A stretch of 17,791 nucleotides of DNA from Rhodobacteraceae bacterium UBA6273 (GCA_002440625.1 DJUV01000145.1:1-17791), one strand, 5' to 3'. Counted from the first letter of the stretch, positions 6,311 to 14,605 are shown. A program made the numbers and translations. Notes: generated from the sequence alone by a model not told the origin.

Positions 6311-7660
6311 ATGACCGATGACCGCCTTCAACCGCTGACCGAGGCGCTCATTGAAACCGCCCGCAAGGCCGGGGCCGATGCCGCCGACGCGATTGCCGTA
6401 TCGGGGACCGCGATCAGCGTCGATGTGCGTGGCGGCAAGCTTGAGCAGGCCGAGCGCTCCGAAGGCATCGAGATCGGCCTGCGCGTGCTGATCGGCAAGC
6501 GGCAGGCCTGTGTCTCGGCCTCCGACATCTCCGAACGGACCATCGCCGAAATGGCCGAACGCGCGGTCGCCATGGCGCGCGAGGCGCCCGAAGACCCGAC
6601 CATCGGCCTTGCCGATGCTGCCGAACTTATCACCGGCTGGGACCCGGCGGCCTTCGACCTTTACGACCCGGCCCCCGAACCCGGCGCGGCAGCGCTTGAG
6701 GATGACGCCCGCCGCGCTGAGGCTGCGGCCCTCGCCGTCAAAGGCGTGTCGCAGTGCCAGGCGGCATCGGCCAGCTACTCGCGGAAGATGGTCCACCTTG
6801 CCGCCTCGAACGGCTTTTCCGGCGGTTATCTGCGCAGCGCCCGCTCCACTTCAGCGGTCGCCATCGCCGGCGAAGGGCTGGGGATGGAACGCGACTGGGC
6901 TGCCGAGTCCCGCATCTATCAGGACGACGTGCCCGGTGCGGAAAGCATCGGCACGCTGGCCGGAGAAAGGGCGGTTGAACGGCTAGGCGCGCAAAAGCCG
7001 CGCACCGGCGCCTTCCCGGTTCTCTTCGACGAGCGGGTGTCCTCAAGCCTCATCGCCCACCTTCTTGGCGCGGTGAACGGAGCCGCCGTGTCGCGCGGAT
7101 CGTCCTGGCTGATGGACCGCATGGGCGAGCAGGTTCTGCCCTCCGGCCTCTCCATCACCGAAGACCCGCACCGCACCCGCATCGCAGGCTCCCGTCCCTT
7201 CGACGCCGAAGGCCTGCCGACCGCGCGGCGCAACATCGTCGAGAACGGCATCCTGATGGGCTGGACTCTCGACCTCGGCACGGCGCGGAAGCTCGGGCTG
7301 AAATCCACCGCCTCCGCCTCGCGCGGGGTCACGTCGCCGCCGTCGCCCTCCAATTCGAACATCGCGCTGACCGAGGGTGTGCTGACCCGGAACGACCTCA
7401 TCGAGCGGATGGGGACGGGGCTTCTCGTGACTTCGCTCATCGGCGCGTCGATCAATTCGACGACAGGGGACTATTCGCGCGGCGCGGGCGGCTTCTGGGT
7501 CGAGAAGGGCGTGATCACCCATCCGGTCAACGAATGCACCATTGCCGGGAACCTCCGCGACATGCTGATGCGGATCACACCGGCGAATGACGCGCGGCCC
7601 TATCTGTCGCATGTCGTGCCCAGTCTTCTGGTGGAAGGTCTGACGCTTGCCGGCGCCTGA
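6311..7660 (+). CDS. pmbA: PmbA/TldE, TldD-type metalloprotease partner subunit
   Basis: A 449-residue TldD/PmbA-family protein, normal length for PmbA (TldE). In E. coli PmbA pairs with the zinc subunit TldD to degrade unfolded peptides and to mature microcin B17; chromosomal copies in non-producers serve general peptide turnover in the cytoplasm. The N-terminal domain carries the typical EGIEIGLRVLIGKRQACVSA stretch. The C-terminal domain shows LFDERVSSSLIAHL, GASINSTTGDYSRGAGGFWVEKG and the final LLVEGLTLAG. No HExxxH zinc motif is seen, which fits PmbA rather than TldD; no TldD gene is in this window. The ATG at 6311 has AGAAGGG eight bases ahead. The reading frame of the next gene begins inside its last 14 bases, so the two are translationally coupled. 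Confidence 0.9.
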   Translation: MTDDRLQPLTEALIETARKAGADAADAIAVSGTAISVDVRGGKLEQAERSEGIEIGLRVLIGKRQACVSASDISERTIAEMAERAVAMAREAPEDPTIGLADAAELITGWDPAAFDLYDPAPEPGAAALEDDARRAEAAALAVKGVSQCQAASASYSRKMVHLAASNGFSGGYLRSARSTSAVAIAGEGLGMERDWAAESRIYQDDVPGAESIGTLAGERAVERLGAQKPRTGAFPVLFDERVSSSLIAHLLGAVNGAAVSRGSSWLMDRMGEQVLPSGLSITEDPHRTRIAGSRPFDAEGLPTARRNIVENGILMGWTLDLGTARKLGLKSTASASRGVTSPPSPSNSNIALTEGVLTRNDLIERMGTGLLVTSLIGASINSTTGDYSRGAGGFWVEKGVITHPVNECTIAGNLRDMLMRITPANDARPYLSHVVPSLLVEGLTLAGA

Positions 7661-8438
7661 CCGTGACCTCCTGATCGGCGCGGCCGAAGAGGCCGGGCGC
7701 ATTGCCCGCCGGTTCTGGCGCAATAAGCCCGAGACATGGGTAAAGCCCGGCGATGCCGGGCCGGTGACGGAAGCCGACCTTGCCATCGACGCGATGCTGA
7801 AGGCTGAACTTCGCGCCGCGCGCCCCGACTATGGTTGGCTTTCGGAGGAAACCCCCGACGATCCGGCGCGTCTGGCGCATGACCGCTGCTTCATCATCGA
7901 TCCGATCGACGGCACCCGCGCCTTCATCGAGGGCGACACCAGCTTTGCCCATGCGCTTGCGGTGGCCGAGCGTGGCCGGGTGACAGCCGGCGTCGTCTAT
8001 CTGCCGGAAAAGGATGCGCTTTATGCTGCGACCGAGGATCGCCCGGCGACACTGAACGGACAGCCGATCAGCGCGACCAACCCCGCGCAAGCCGAAGGCG
8101 CGACGGTCCTGACCTCATCGGCGACGATGGCGCCGCAGAACTGGAAAGGCGCGGTGCCGCCGGTGCAGCGGGTCTTCCGCGCCTCTTTCGCCTGGCGTCT
8201 GTGCCTTGTCGCCGAGGGGCGTTACGACGCTGCGCTGACGCTTAGGCCAAGCTGGGAATGGGACATCGCGGCGGGCGACCTTATCGCGCGGCAGGCCGGG
8301 GCGATGGTCAGCGACCGGACCGGTGCTGCGCTGGTCTTCAACCGCCCCGATCCGCGCGCCGATGGCGTCATCGCCGCCGGTCCCCGGCTTTGGCAGGATT
8401 TGAGATCGCAGCTCGCCGACGCCGGGAGCGGAAGTTGA
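7647..8438 (+). CDS. Inositol monophosphatase/CysQ-family sugar- or nucleotide-phosphatase
   Basis: A 263-residue member of the Mg-dependent, Li-sensitive phosphatase family. The metal-binding motifs are intact: SEET (66-69), DPIDGTRAF (85-93) and WEWDIAAGD (203-211). Homologues are annotated as 3'(2'),5'-bisphosphate nucleotidase CysQ, which removes PAP made during sulfate assimilation, or as inositol monophosphatase; the sequence alone does not decide. The start is a TTG at 7647, inside the last codons of pmbA. It is supported by GGAAGG eight bases ahead (7633-7638), by the N-terminus MPAPDRDLLI that fits the family, and by the absence of a nearby in-frame ATG. The 14-base overlap implies one transcript with pmbA. 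The next gene, DUF4170, follows after 111 bases with its own candidate promoter. Confidence 0.87.
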   Translation: MPAPDRDLLIGAAEEAGRIARRFWRNKPETWVKPGDAGPVTEADLAIDAMLKAELRAARPDYGWLSEETPDDPARLAHDRCFIIDPIDGTRAFIEGDTSFAHALAVAERGRVTAGVVYLPEKDALYAATEDRPATLNGQPISATNPAQAEGATVLTSSATMAPQNWKGAVPPVQRVFRASFAWRLCLVAEGRYDAALTLRPSWEWDIAAGDLIARQAGAMVSDRTGAALVFNRPDPRADGVIAAGPRLWQDLRSQLADAGSGS

Positions 8439-8487
8439 AGTTGCGGAAAAAGCGTTTGATTTCCGTGCCCACCGTATGTGCGCAACC

Positions 8488-8516
8488 TTGAGGCACCGGG
8501 GCGCTTGGCTTAGGGT
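8488..8516 (+). promoter_or_regulatory. Candidate promoter for the DUF4170-kdtA-lpxK unit
   Basis: TTGAGG (8488-8493), 17-base spacer, TAGGGT (8511-8516). The -35 matches the consensus at 4 of 6 positions and the -10 at 3 of 6. Predicted start of transcription is near 8523, giving a leader of about 27 bases with the GGAGGG binding site at 8540-8545. It is the only plausible sigma70-like pair I see in the 111-base gap. Confidence 0.35.
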
Positions 8517-8549
8517 GACGCCCGCAACAGGCAAAGCCCGGAGGGACGA

Positions 8550-8795
8550 ATGACCCAGCGCCTGCATCTGGTCTATGGCGGCGAGCTTGAGACACCGAAC
8601 AAGATCGGCTTCAAGGACCCATCAAAAATCCATGTCGTCGGCGTGTTCCCGAACTATGCCGCCGCCTACAATGCCTGGAAGGCCGAGGCGCAGCGGACCG
8701 TCGATGATGCCCATACGCGCTATTTCATCGCCGAACTTCATCGCCTGCCCGAAGAAACCGCGAAGGGCGGGGCGTCTGAGGGCGCCGGTGACTGA
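8550..8795 (+). CDS. DUF4170 family small protein
   Basis: An 81-residue protein of the DUF4170 family, common in alphaproteobacteria. The core is MTQRLHLVYGGEL (1-13), IHVVGVFPNYAAAYNAWKAE (27-46, aromatic-rich), AQRTVDDAHTRYFIAELHRL (47-66), then a low-complexity acidic tail. No signal peptide, membrane segment or catalytic motif is visible; it should be cytoplasmic. The start has a strong ribosome binding site (GGAGGG, five bases ahead). It sits directly before the kdtA-like and lpxK genes, 12 bases from the former, which suggests a supporting role in Kdo/lipid A synthesis, but this is inference from position only. Function unknown. Confidence 0.85.
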   Translation: MTQRLHLVYGGELETPNKIGFKDPSKIHVVGVFPNYAAAYNAWKAEAQRTVDDAHTRYFIAELHRLPEETAKGGASEGAGD

Positions 8796-8807
8796 CAAAA
8801 TCCGGCG

Positions 8808-10046
8808 ATGAAGCGGTCGCTTTTCCTTGCGCTCTACCTTCTGGTCGCGGCGCGCGGCGGTGGCGTATCTGTCGCGCCGCGCCCTGACCGGCCGCCGGGC
8901 CGGCTTCTGTGGCTCCATGCCGGCGGCGGGGCGACGCCGAAAAGCCTCGGCCAGCTACTGACCCGGCTGGCCCGGGCCGAACCGGGGATCGCCGTCGTCG
9001 TGACCGCGGATTGCGCCGAGCCGGTCGATCCGAAGACCTTTCCCGCCGCGACGATCTTCGAACCGACGCCAGAGGACAGCCGCGGTGACATCCGGGGCTT
9101 TCTCGGCCACTGGCAGCCAGACCTCTTCGTCCTTGCCGGGGCTTCGCTGCCGCCCGCGATGATCGTCGAGGTCGGGGAACATGGCATCCCGGCGCTCTTG
9201 GTCGATGTGCGGGTGCCGCGCCAGCGCGACCTGCTGGGGCTTTTCCGGCGCGGCATGGCGGCAGCACTTCTTTCCCGCTTTCGCCGGATACTGGCGCAGG
9301 ACCCGGATTCCGCCCGCCGGCTGACGGCCATCGGTGGCCGCCATGTGACGGTCGAGGTCGCCGGCCGGATCGAGGAAACCAGCGATCCGCCGAAATGCAG
9401 CGAGCCGGAGCGCGCGGCCCTCGCCGAGCTTCTCCATACCCGCCCGGTCTGGTTCGCCGTCGCCTGCCCGGAGGGGGAGGAGGATGCGGTTCTGGCCGCC
9501 CATGCCCATGTCCTGAGGCTCGCGCACCGGATGCTCCTGATCCTGTCGCCCGCCGATGGCGCCCGCACGGCGGCGCTGGCTGAACGCTGTGAGCGCGATG
9601 GCTGGATCGTCGCGCAGCGGGCGCTGGAACAGGAACCCGAGCCCGACGTGCAGCTTTTCCTGACCGAGGGCGAGGCGGAGATGGGCCTCTGGTACCGGCT
9701 CGCCCCCGTGACCTACATGGGCGGAACGCTTCTGCCCGGCGGATCGGGTCGCAACCCTTACGAACCCGCCGCCCTTGGCTCGGCGATCCTGCGCGGCCCG
9801 CATTTCGGCCCCTATCCCGAAGCCTATGCCCGGCTTGATGAGGCGAAGGCCACCCGGCCCGTCAAGGATGCGGACGCCCTGGCCGAGGCGGTGGCCGACC
9901 TCATCGCCCCCGACAAGGCAGCACTTCTGGCCCACAACGCCTGGGCGGCCTCTTCCGGCGGGGCGGAGGTGACAGAACGGGTGATGCAGATCATCCTCGA
10001 CCTCATGCAGGGCGACGCTGTGCCGGCTATCCTGGAGGCGCCATGA
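8808..10046 (+). CDS. Divergent Kdo transferase homologue (WaaA/KdtA family), canonical catalytic residue missing
   Basis: A 412-residue two-domain GT-B protein related to 3-deoxy-D-manno-octulosonic acid transferase, which adds Kdo to lipid IVA at the inner membrane. Homology is clearest in the C-terminal half: TRPVWFA (211-217), [11 protein letters not shown] (222-232), [22 protein letters not shown] (303-324) and RGPHFGPY (329-336). The N-terminal half departs from the family. Canonical WVHAVSVGE, whose Glu is the catalytic base in Aquifex, reads WLHAGGGAT (35-43), with Thr at the Glu position. The donor-site STHEGE reads ACPEGE, the RHPER motif reads ADGAR, and HNP reads RNP. The usual N-terminal RxGERLG segment is also absent. 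The first residues are hydrophobic and may touch the membrane. It overlaps lpxK by ATGA. It is either a lineage-specific Kdo transferase with altered chemistry or a non-catalytic paralogue. Confidence 0.75.
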   Translation: MKRSLFLALYLLVAARGGGVSVAPRPDRPPGRLLWLHAGGGATPKSLGQLLTRLARAEPGIAVVVTADCAEPVDPKTFPAATIFEPTPEDSRGDIRGFLGHWQPDLFVLAGASLPPAMIVEVGEHGIPALLVDVRVPRQRDLLGLFRRGMAAALLSRFRRILAQDPDSARRLTAIGGRHVTVEVAGRIEETSDPPKCSEPERAALAELLHTRPVWFAVACPEGEEDAVLAAHAHVLRLAHRMLLILSPADGARTAALAERCERDGWIVAQRALEQEPEPDVQLFLTEGEAEMGLWYRLAPVTYMGGTLLPGGSGRNPYEPAALGSAILRGPHFGPYPEAYARLDEAKATRPVKDADALAEAVADLIAPDKAALLAHNAWAASSGGAEVTERVMQIILDLMQGDAVPAILEAP

Positions 10047-11035
10047 GACCGCCGCGCTTCTGGGACAATCCGCCCGACCGACCCGGCCTTGTCGCTTCGG
10101 CCCTTGCGCCGCTTGGCCGTCTCTATGCACGGGCGACGGCACGGCGGCTGGCGGCAGGGCAGCCGTTCCGGCCCGGCGTGCCGGTGATCTGCGTCGGCAA
10201 CCTCAATGCCGGCGGCACCGGCAAGACCCCGACCGTCATCGCCCTCGCGCAGCGTCTGGCTGGGCGCGGGGTCGAGGCACATGTGGTCAGCCGGGGTCAT
10301 GGCGGGTCGCTTGAAGGCCCGGTGCGGGTCGATGAGCGCAGGCACAGCGCGGCAGAATGCGGCGATGAGCCGATGCTGCTGGCGGGGTTCACGCCCACAT
10401 GGATCGCCCGTGACCGGGCGGCGGGGGCGCGGGCCGCCGTTGCCGCGGGCGCCCGCGTGATCCTGATGGATGACGGTTTCCAGAACCCCGCCCTTGCCAA
10501 GGACCTGTCGATCATCGTCGCCGACGCCGAACGCGGCTTCGGCAACGGGCTTTGCATCCCCGCCGGCCCGCTGCGCGAGCCGGTCGGTGTGGGCATGGGC
10601 CGGGCCGATTTCTGCCTGACCATCGGCGACGCCGAGGCGCAGGAGCGTTTCACGAAGCTATGGGGGGCTGGGGTGCCCGTCCCCCGCCTGACCGGCGCGC
10701 TGCGACCGCTGCCGACCGGCATGGACTGGCAGGGCCTCAAGGTGCTGGCTTTCGCCGGGATTGGCCACCCGCAGAAATTCTTCCGCACCCTCCGCGACCT
10801 TGGCGCGGAGATCCTGCGCGCCGTGCCGCTTGATGACCATCAACCGCTGACGCCCGCACTTCTTCACCGGCTCGAAGCCGAGGCCACCCTGCGCGGCGCG
10901 CAGCTTGTCACCACCGAAAAGGATGCGGTGCGCCTGCCCGAAACCATGCGGCGGAACGTGCTGAGCGTTCCGGTCAGGTTGCAGCTTGACGACTGGGCGG
11001 CGTTTGACGAACGGCTGGCGGGGCTGGGGCTTTAG
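10043..11035 (+). CDS. lpxK: Tetraacyldisaccharide 4'-kinase LpxK
   Basis: A 330-residue LpxK, the membrane-associated P-loop kinase that phosphorylates the 4' position of the lipid A disaccharide to give lipid IVA, the acceptor for Kdo transfer. The key motifs are in place: the N-terminal amphipathic region with [24 protein letters not shown] (51-63, Walker A), SRGHGG (83-88), GDEP (107-110, containing the conserved Asp), MDDGFQN (142-148), and [10 protein letters not shown] near the C-terminus. Standard proteins read DDGFQH; Asn replaces His here. The start ATG overlaps the stop of the kdtA-like gene (ATGA, 10043-10046), so translation is coupled. The stop codon TAG overlaps the convergent CoA-transferase stop (TTAG, 11032-11035). 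No terminator hairpin separates the two convergent genes. Confidence 0.93.
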   Translation: MRPPRFWDNPPDRPGLVASALAPLGRLYARATARRLAAGQPFRPGVPVICVGNLNAGGTGKTPTVIALAQRLAGRGVEAHVVSRGHGGSLEGPVRVDERRHSAAECGDEPMLLAGFTPTWIARDRAAGARAAVAAGARVILMDDGFQNPALAKDLSIIVADAERGFGNGLCIPAGPLREPVGVGMGRADFCLTIGDAEAQERFTKLWGAGVPVPRLTGALRPLPTGMDWQGLKVLAFAGIGHPQKFFRTLRDLGAEILRAVPLDDHQPLTPALLHRLEAEATLRGAQLVTTEKDAVRLPETMRRNVLSVPVRLQLDDWAAFDERLAGLGL

Positions 11036-12171
11036 TTGCGGCCGATTCCCTTGCGGATTTCCGCATCATGCTCGCCCAACTTGGGCGACGGCTTCCCCGC
11101 CGCGAGCTTTGCATCCGAAAACGTCATCGGCGCCCTGACGCCCGGCACCCCGTCGCAGTCGATCTTCATGCCGCGCGCGATGATCTGCGGATCGGCGAAG
11201 ACCTCGGCCATGTCGTTGATCGGCCCGGCGGGGACGCCTTCGGCCTCGCAAGCCGCCAATAGATCGGCCTTCTGCCAGAGCTTCGTCTTTTCGGTCAGCG
11301 CCGCCGTGATTGCAGCGCGGTTGGCGATGCGGTCGGCGTTGGTCAGGTATTCCGGCGCCTCGGCCAAGGCCTCGACCCCCAGGACCTTGCAAAGCCGCCG
11401 GTACTGGCCGTCATTGCCGGTGGCGATGATGATCCAGCCATCGGCGCAGTCGAAGACCGAATAGGGCACGATGTTGGGATGGGCATTGCCCATGCGCTCG
11501 GGCGCCTTGCCGGAGGCGAGATAGTTCATCGACTGGTTGGCCATGATCGCCGTCGCCACGTCGAAAAGCGCCATGTCGATATGCTGGCCCTTGCCGGTCG
11601 TGCCCCGCTGCAACAGCGCCGCAAGAATGGCCGTCGCCGCATAGACGCCGGTGAAGACGTCCGTCACCGCGACGCCGACCTTCTGCGGCTGGCTCGTCGG
11701 TTCGCCGGTGACGCTCATCAACCCGGACATGCCCTGGATGATATAGTCGTAGCCGGCGCGGTGGGCATAGGGTCCGTCCTGACCGAAGCCGGTGATCGAA
11801 CAGTAGATGAGGCGCGGGTTGATCTTCGCAAGGCTCGCGTAGTCGAGCCCGTACTTCGCCAGCCCGCCAAGCTTGAAGTTCTCGATCAGGATGTCGGCAT
11901 CCTTCACAAGGTCGCGGACAAAGGCCTGATCCTCGGCCTTGCGGAAATCGGCGATGACCGACTTCTTGCCCCGGTTCGTGGCGTGGAAGTATGCCGCCGA
12001 GCGGTCGCCGTCCCGCTCGATGAAGGGCGGACCCCAGCGCCTTGTATCGTCGCCCTCGGGCGCCTCGACCTTGATGACCTCGGCGCCAAGATCGGCCAGC
12101 GTCTGCCCGGCCCAGGGGCCGGCCAGAATCCGCGCCAGTTCGACGACTTTCACGCCCGAAAGGGGATGCAT
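11032..12171 (-). CDS. CaiB/BaiF family (class III) CoA-transferase
   Basis: A 379-residue class III CoA-transferase, normal length. The N-terminal [20 protein letters not shown] (4-23) and [12 protein letters not shown] (25-36) are diagnostic. The segment [13 protein letters not shown] (138-150) precedes the putative catalytic Asp171 in VTDVFTG, which aligns with Asp156 of the GDFGGG motif in mycobacterial AMACR and so with Asp169 of formyl-CoA transferase. [15 protein letters not shown] (190-204) follows. At the AMACR His126 position this protein has Tyr141, which argues for a transferase and against a racemase. The acyl substrate cannot be read from the sequence. It starts three bases after the dsbA-type gene's stop codon and is probably cotranscribed with it, though no functional link is evident. 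It ends by overlapping the lpxK stop. Confidence 0.88.
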   Translation of the reverse strand: MHPLSGVKVVELARILAGPWAGQTLADLGAEVIKVEAPEGDDTRRWGPPFIERDGDRSAAYFHATNRGKKSVIADFRKAEDQAFVRDLVKDADILIENFKLGGLAKYGLDYASLAKINPRLIYCSITGFGQDGPYAHRAGYDYIIQGMSGLMSVTGEPTSQPQKVGVAVTDVFTGVYAATAILAALLQRGTTGKGQHIDMALFDVATAIMANQSMNYLASGKAPERMGNAHPNIVPYSVFDCADGWIIIATGNDGQYRRLCKVLGVEALAEAPEYLTNADRIANRAAITAALTEKTKLWQKADLLAACEAEGVPAGPINDMAEVFADPQIIARGMKIDCDGVPGVRAPMTFSDAKLAAGKPSPKLGEHDAEIRKGIGRN

Positions 12172-12174
12172 CTC

Positions 12175-12891
12175 TCAGCCGCCGAGCTTGGCGTCGATAA
12201 GCTTGGCGAATTCGTCATAGCTCATTGCGCCAGACTGCTTGTCGCCGTTGATGATGAAGGTCGGCGTACTTTGGACCCCGTCCTTCTGCGCGTTGGTCTG
12301 ATAGGTCGCGACCATCGCGCCGGCGATATTGTCGGTCGCCATGCAGGCGTTGAGGTCGGCGGTGCAGGTCTCGAAGTCCTTGACGGTGGCGTCCACCCTG
12401 GCCTGATCGAGCCCGGCCTTGAGGCCGATCTTCTTCAGGTTCTCGATGATCACTGCATCCTCACCCGAGGCGAGCCAGTCCTTCTGCGTGTCATAGAGGA
12501 CGGCGGAAATGGCGAAGTACTTCTCCGGCCCGCCCTGACGGGCGATCATCGCGGCCAGAAGGCCGTAGCGGTCGAAATAGACCTCGCGGTAGACGAAGCG
12601 GACCTTGCCGGTGTCGACGTAGTCGGCCTTCATCTTGTCAAAGACCGTGGCGTGGAAATTCGCGCAGTGCGGGCAGGTGAACGAGGCATATTCCACCACC
12701 GTCACCGGCGCATCCTGCTTGCCAAGCACCATGTCCGGCACCCGCGAGGCCTCGGAGGTGGCGGCGGCTTCCTGCGCCAGAGCGGGCGTGGCGAGCGCGG
12801 TGACGGGATCCTCCGTGCCGCGCGTCATCGCCCAGAACCCGCCAAGAACGGCCAGCGCCGCGACACCGGCGAGAAGAGAATTGCGTTTCAT
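12175..12891 (-). CDS. DsbA-family thiol:disulfide oxidoreductase, exported
   Basis: A 238-residue protein of the DsbA/BdbD (Thioredoxin_4) type that forms or isomerises disulfides in periplasmic proteins. It starts with KR, a hydrophobic stretch (about 5-22) and an Ala-rich linker. A signal-peptidase-like ALAQ lies near residue 38, so it may be either secreted or membrane-anchored. The active site is CPHC (73-76) in YASFTCPHCANFH, and the cis-proline loop is TPTF (209-212). A second cysteine pair, Cys176 and Cys183, lies in the helical insert and probably forms a structural disulfide. It is flanked by dciA upstream and a CoA-transferase gene downstream, with 3-base gaps on each side, so one minus-strand operon is likely. 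No dsbB or dsbD homologue is seen in the window. Confidence 0.9.
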   Translation of the reverse strand: MKRNSLLAGVAALAVLGGFWAMTRGTEDPVTALATPALAQEAAATSEASRVPDMVLGKQDAPVTVVEYASFTCPHCANFHATVFDKMKADYVDTGKVRFVYREVYFDRYGLLAAMIARQGGPEKYFAISAVLYDTQKDWLASGEDAVIIENLKKIGLKAGLDQARVDATVKDFETCTADLNACMATDNIAGAMVATYQTNAQKDGVQSTPTFIINGDKQSGAMSYDEFAKLIDAKLGG

Positions 12892-12894
12892 GGA

Positions 12895-13422
12895 TCAGCC
12901 TTTCGTATTTCGGGGGCGAGACAACACTTTTTCGCCCAAAGCTTCAAGCGCGGCGCGAAGGCCGGGATCGCGCACGCCTTCGGCGGTGTCGCTTGCTTGT
13001 TGATGGATTGCGGGGGAAACGGGCGCGGGAGCCGGTTTCGGCGCCGGGGTGAAGGCGACCTGGCCTTCGGCAAAGCCTGTGGGGGCGGTCTGGGTGACGA
13101 TGACCTTCGAGATGGCGCTATAGCCGTAGCAGGCATTCACCTTTTCGCGGATCTTCGGCAGTTGCATCTGAAGAAGCGGTGCCGAAGCGCCGGTGGTCAG
13201 AAGCGTCAGTGAGGCGCCGAAACCGTCGCGCCCGTAGCCGATCTTCACCGGCAGGGCCATCGCGGCGATATCCGTGCCGACCACCTCGGCCCAATGGGTC
13301 AGCAGCCGCGCCACGGCAAAACCGCGCGCCTCGCCCGCCGTGCGGATACGGTCCTTCAGAAGCCCTGAAGCAGGCTCGAACCCGCGGCTGTGCCGGCGAA
13401 ACTTTTCGGCGCCCTCGCTCAT
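12895..13422 (-). CDS. DciA-like DUF721 protein, putative helicase-loading factor
   Basis: A 175-residue protein with a DUF721 domain at about residues 15-115: RGFAVARLLTHWAEVVGTDIA (33-53), then LTLLTTGASAPLLQMQLPKIREKVNACYGY. DUF721 defines DciA, which loads or operates the replicative helicase DnaB in bacteria without DnaC. The N-terminal domain is KH-like and nucleic-acid binding. After it comes a Pro/Ala-rich linker (about 123-138) and a short charged C-terminal helix, typical of alphaproteobacterial forms. It is the first gene of a minus-strand unit with the dsbA-type gene (3-base gap), diverging from mutY over 84 bases. The mutY-DUF721-DsbA order is familiar in alphaproteobacteria. The call is firm for the family and moderate for the role. 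Confidence 0.82.
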   Translation of the reverse strand: MSEGAEKFRRHSRGFEPASGLLKDRIRTAGEARGFAVARLLTHWAEVVGTDIAAMALPVKIGYGRDGFGASLTLLTTGASAPLLQMQLPKIREKVNACYGYSAISKVIVTQTAPTGFAEGQVAFTPAPKPAPAPVSPAIHQQASDTAEGVRDPGLRAALEALGEKVLSRPRNTKG

Positions 13423-13506
13423 CCCTGTCCTTTCCCGTTCCGGCCTCTATGTTACCGGCGGTGGCGGGCTTTGCCCACGGGGGATACGGGGCGGAGGGAA
13501 TAAAGA

Positions 13507-14577
13507 TTGCGTGACGCCGAAGTCAGCGAAAGGTTGCTTGACTGGTATGACGCCAATGCGCGGGTGATGCCCTGGCGTGTCGGCCCGGCAGAGCGGCGCG
13601 CGGGCGTCCGTCCCGACCCCTATCGCATCTGGCTTTCCGAGGTGATGCTGCAACAGACCACCGTGGCGGCGGTCCAGAAATACTTCCGCCGCTTCACCGC
13701 GCGCTGGCCCGGTGTCGCCGATCTTGCCGCCGCCGAGGATGCCGAGGTGATGGCCGAATGGGCCGGGCTTGGCTATTACGCAAGGGCGCGGAACCTTCTG
13801 AAATGCGCCCGCGCGGTGGTCAGCGACCATCATGGCCGCTTCCCGGAAACCTCCGCCGCCCTCCGCACCTTGCCCGGCATTGGCCCCTATACAGCCGCCG
13901 CCATTGCCGCCATCGCCTTTGACGAGGCGGCGACCGTGGTTGACGGCAATGTCGAAAGGGTGGTGGCCCGGCTTTTCGCGGTGGAAGAGCCATTGCCGGG
14001 CGTGAAGCCGCGGCTCACCGAACTTGCCACGCGCCTGACGCCGGCTGAGCGACCCGGCGACCATGCGCAGGCGATGATGGACCTTGGCGCCACGATCTGC
14101 ACGCCAAGATCGCCTGCCTGCGGCATCTGCCCACTTGTCGCCGATTGTCAGGGCAGGGCCGCCGGGGTCGCCGCGAGCGTGCCGCGAAAGGCGCCGAAAC
14201 CCGCGAAGCCCGAACGCCGGGGCATCGCCTATGTCGCGATCCGGTCGGACGGGGCGGTTCTCCTTGAGCGGCGGCCCGACTCCGGGCTTCTCGGCGGCAT
14301 GCTCGGCTGGCCCGGCACCGCTTGGGCTGAGCCTGAACCCGCCCCCGCTCCACCCCTTGCCGCCGACTGGAGCGAAGCGCCGGTGCCGGTGCGGCATACC
14401 TTCACCCACTTCCACCTGACGCTTCGGGTGATGACCGCGACAGTTCCCGACGACATAGCGCCAGACCGCGGCAGCTTCCATCCGCGCGCGGCTTTCCGCC
14501 CCGCCAGCCTGCCCACCGTCATGCGCAAGGTCTTCGATGCCACCCGCCCGGTTGAGGCGCGCCTGTTCCGCCGCTAA
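13507..14577 (+). CDS. mutY: A/G-specific adenine DNA glycosylase MutY
   Basis: A 356-residue MutY, which removes adenine mispaired with 8-oxoguanine. All key elements are seen: the catalytic Glu45 in SEVMLQQT (44-51), the helix-hairpin-helix LPGIGPYTA (122-130) followed by the catalytic Asp146 in VVDGNVERV (144-152). The four [4Fe-4S] cysteines are at 198, 205, 208 and 214 (C-x6-C-x2-C-x5-C). The C-terminal NUDIX-like domain that reads 8-oxoG runs from about 238 to the end, with FTHFHLTL (299-306) as the recognition loop equivalent of the MutY FSH region. The start is TTG at 13507, supported by GGAGGG eight bases ahead and by the normal N-terminus. It diverges from dciA and is followed after 28 bases by alkB on the same strand. 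Confidence 0.94.
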   Translation: MRDAEVSERLLDWYDANARVMPWRVGPAERRAGVRPDPYRIWLSEVMLQQTTVAAVQKYFRRFTARWPGVADLAAAEDAEVMAEWAGLGYYARARNLLKCARAVVSDHHGRFPETSAALRTLPGIGPYTAAAIAAIAFDEAATVVDGNVERVVARLFAVEEPLPGVKPRLTELATRLTPAERPGDHAQAMMDLGATICTPRSPACGICPLVADCQGRAAGVAASVPRKAPKPAKPERRGIAYVAIRSDGAVLLERRPDSGLLGGMLGWPGTAWAEPEPAPAPPLAADWSEAPVPVRHTFTHFHLTLRVMTATVPDDIAPDRGSFHPRAAFRPASLPTVMRKVFDATRPVEARLFRR

Positions 14578-14605
14578 GGTCCTGTCAGCCGGTCAGGAGC
14601 CCCCG

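Noticed and set aside
4661..6796. 711-codon open frame on the minus strand across the DUF2125 gene and the start of pmbA
   Set aside because: It lies opposite two well-supported genes, its translation is rich in Arg/Gly/His with no family resemblance, and long antisense frames are common in DNA of this GC content.
8955..10142. 395-codon minus-strand open frame opposite the kdtA-like gene
   Set aside because: Low-complexity Arg/Gly-rich translation, no domain; I considered whether this strand was the real one because the kdtA-like protein is odd, but the plus frame has clear WaaA motifs and the ATGA overlap with lpxK.
11479..13212. 577-codon plus-strand open frame opposite the CoA-transferase, dsbA-type and dciA genes
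   Set aside because: It runs across three recognised genes and their boundaries; no motif or plausible start signal. A composition artefact.
13447..14481. 344-codon minus-strand open frame opposite mutY
   Set aside because: Opposes an intact MutY with all catalytic and cluster residues; no family resemblance.
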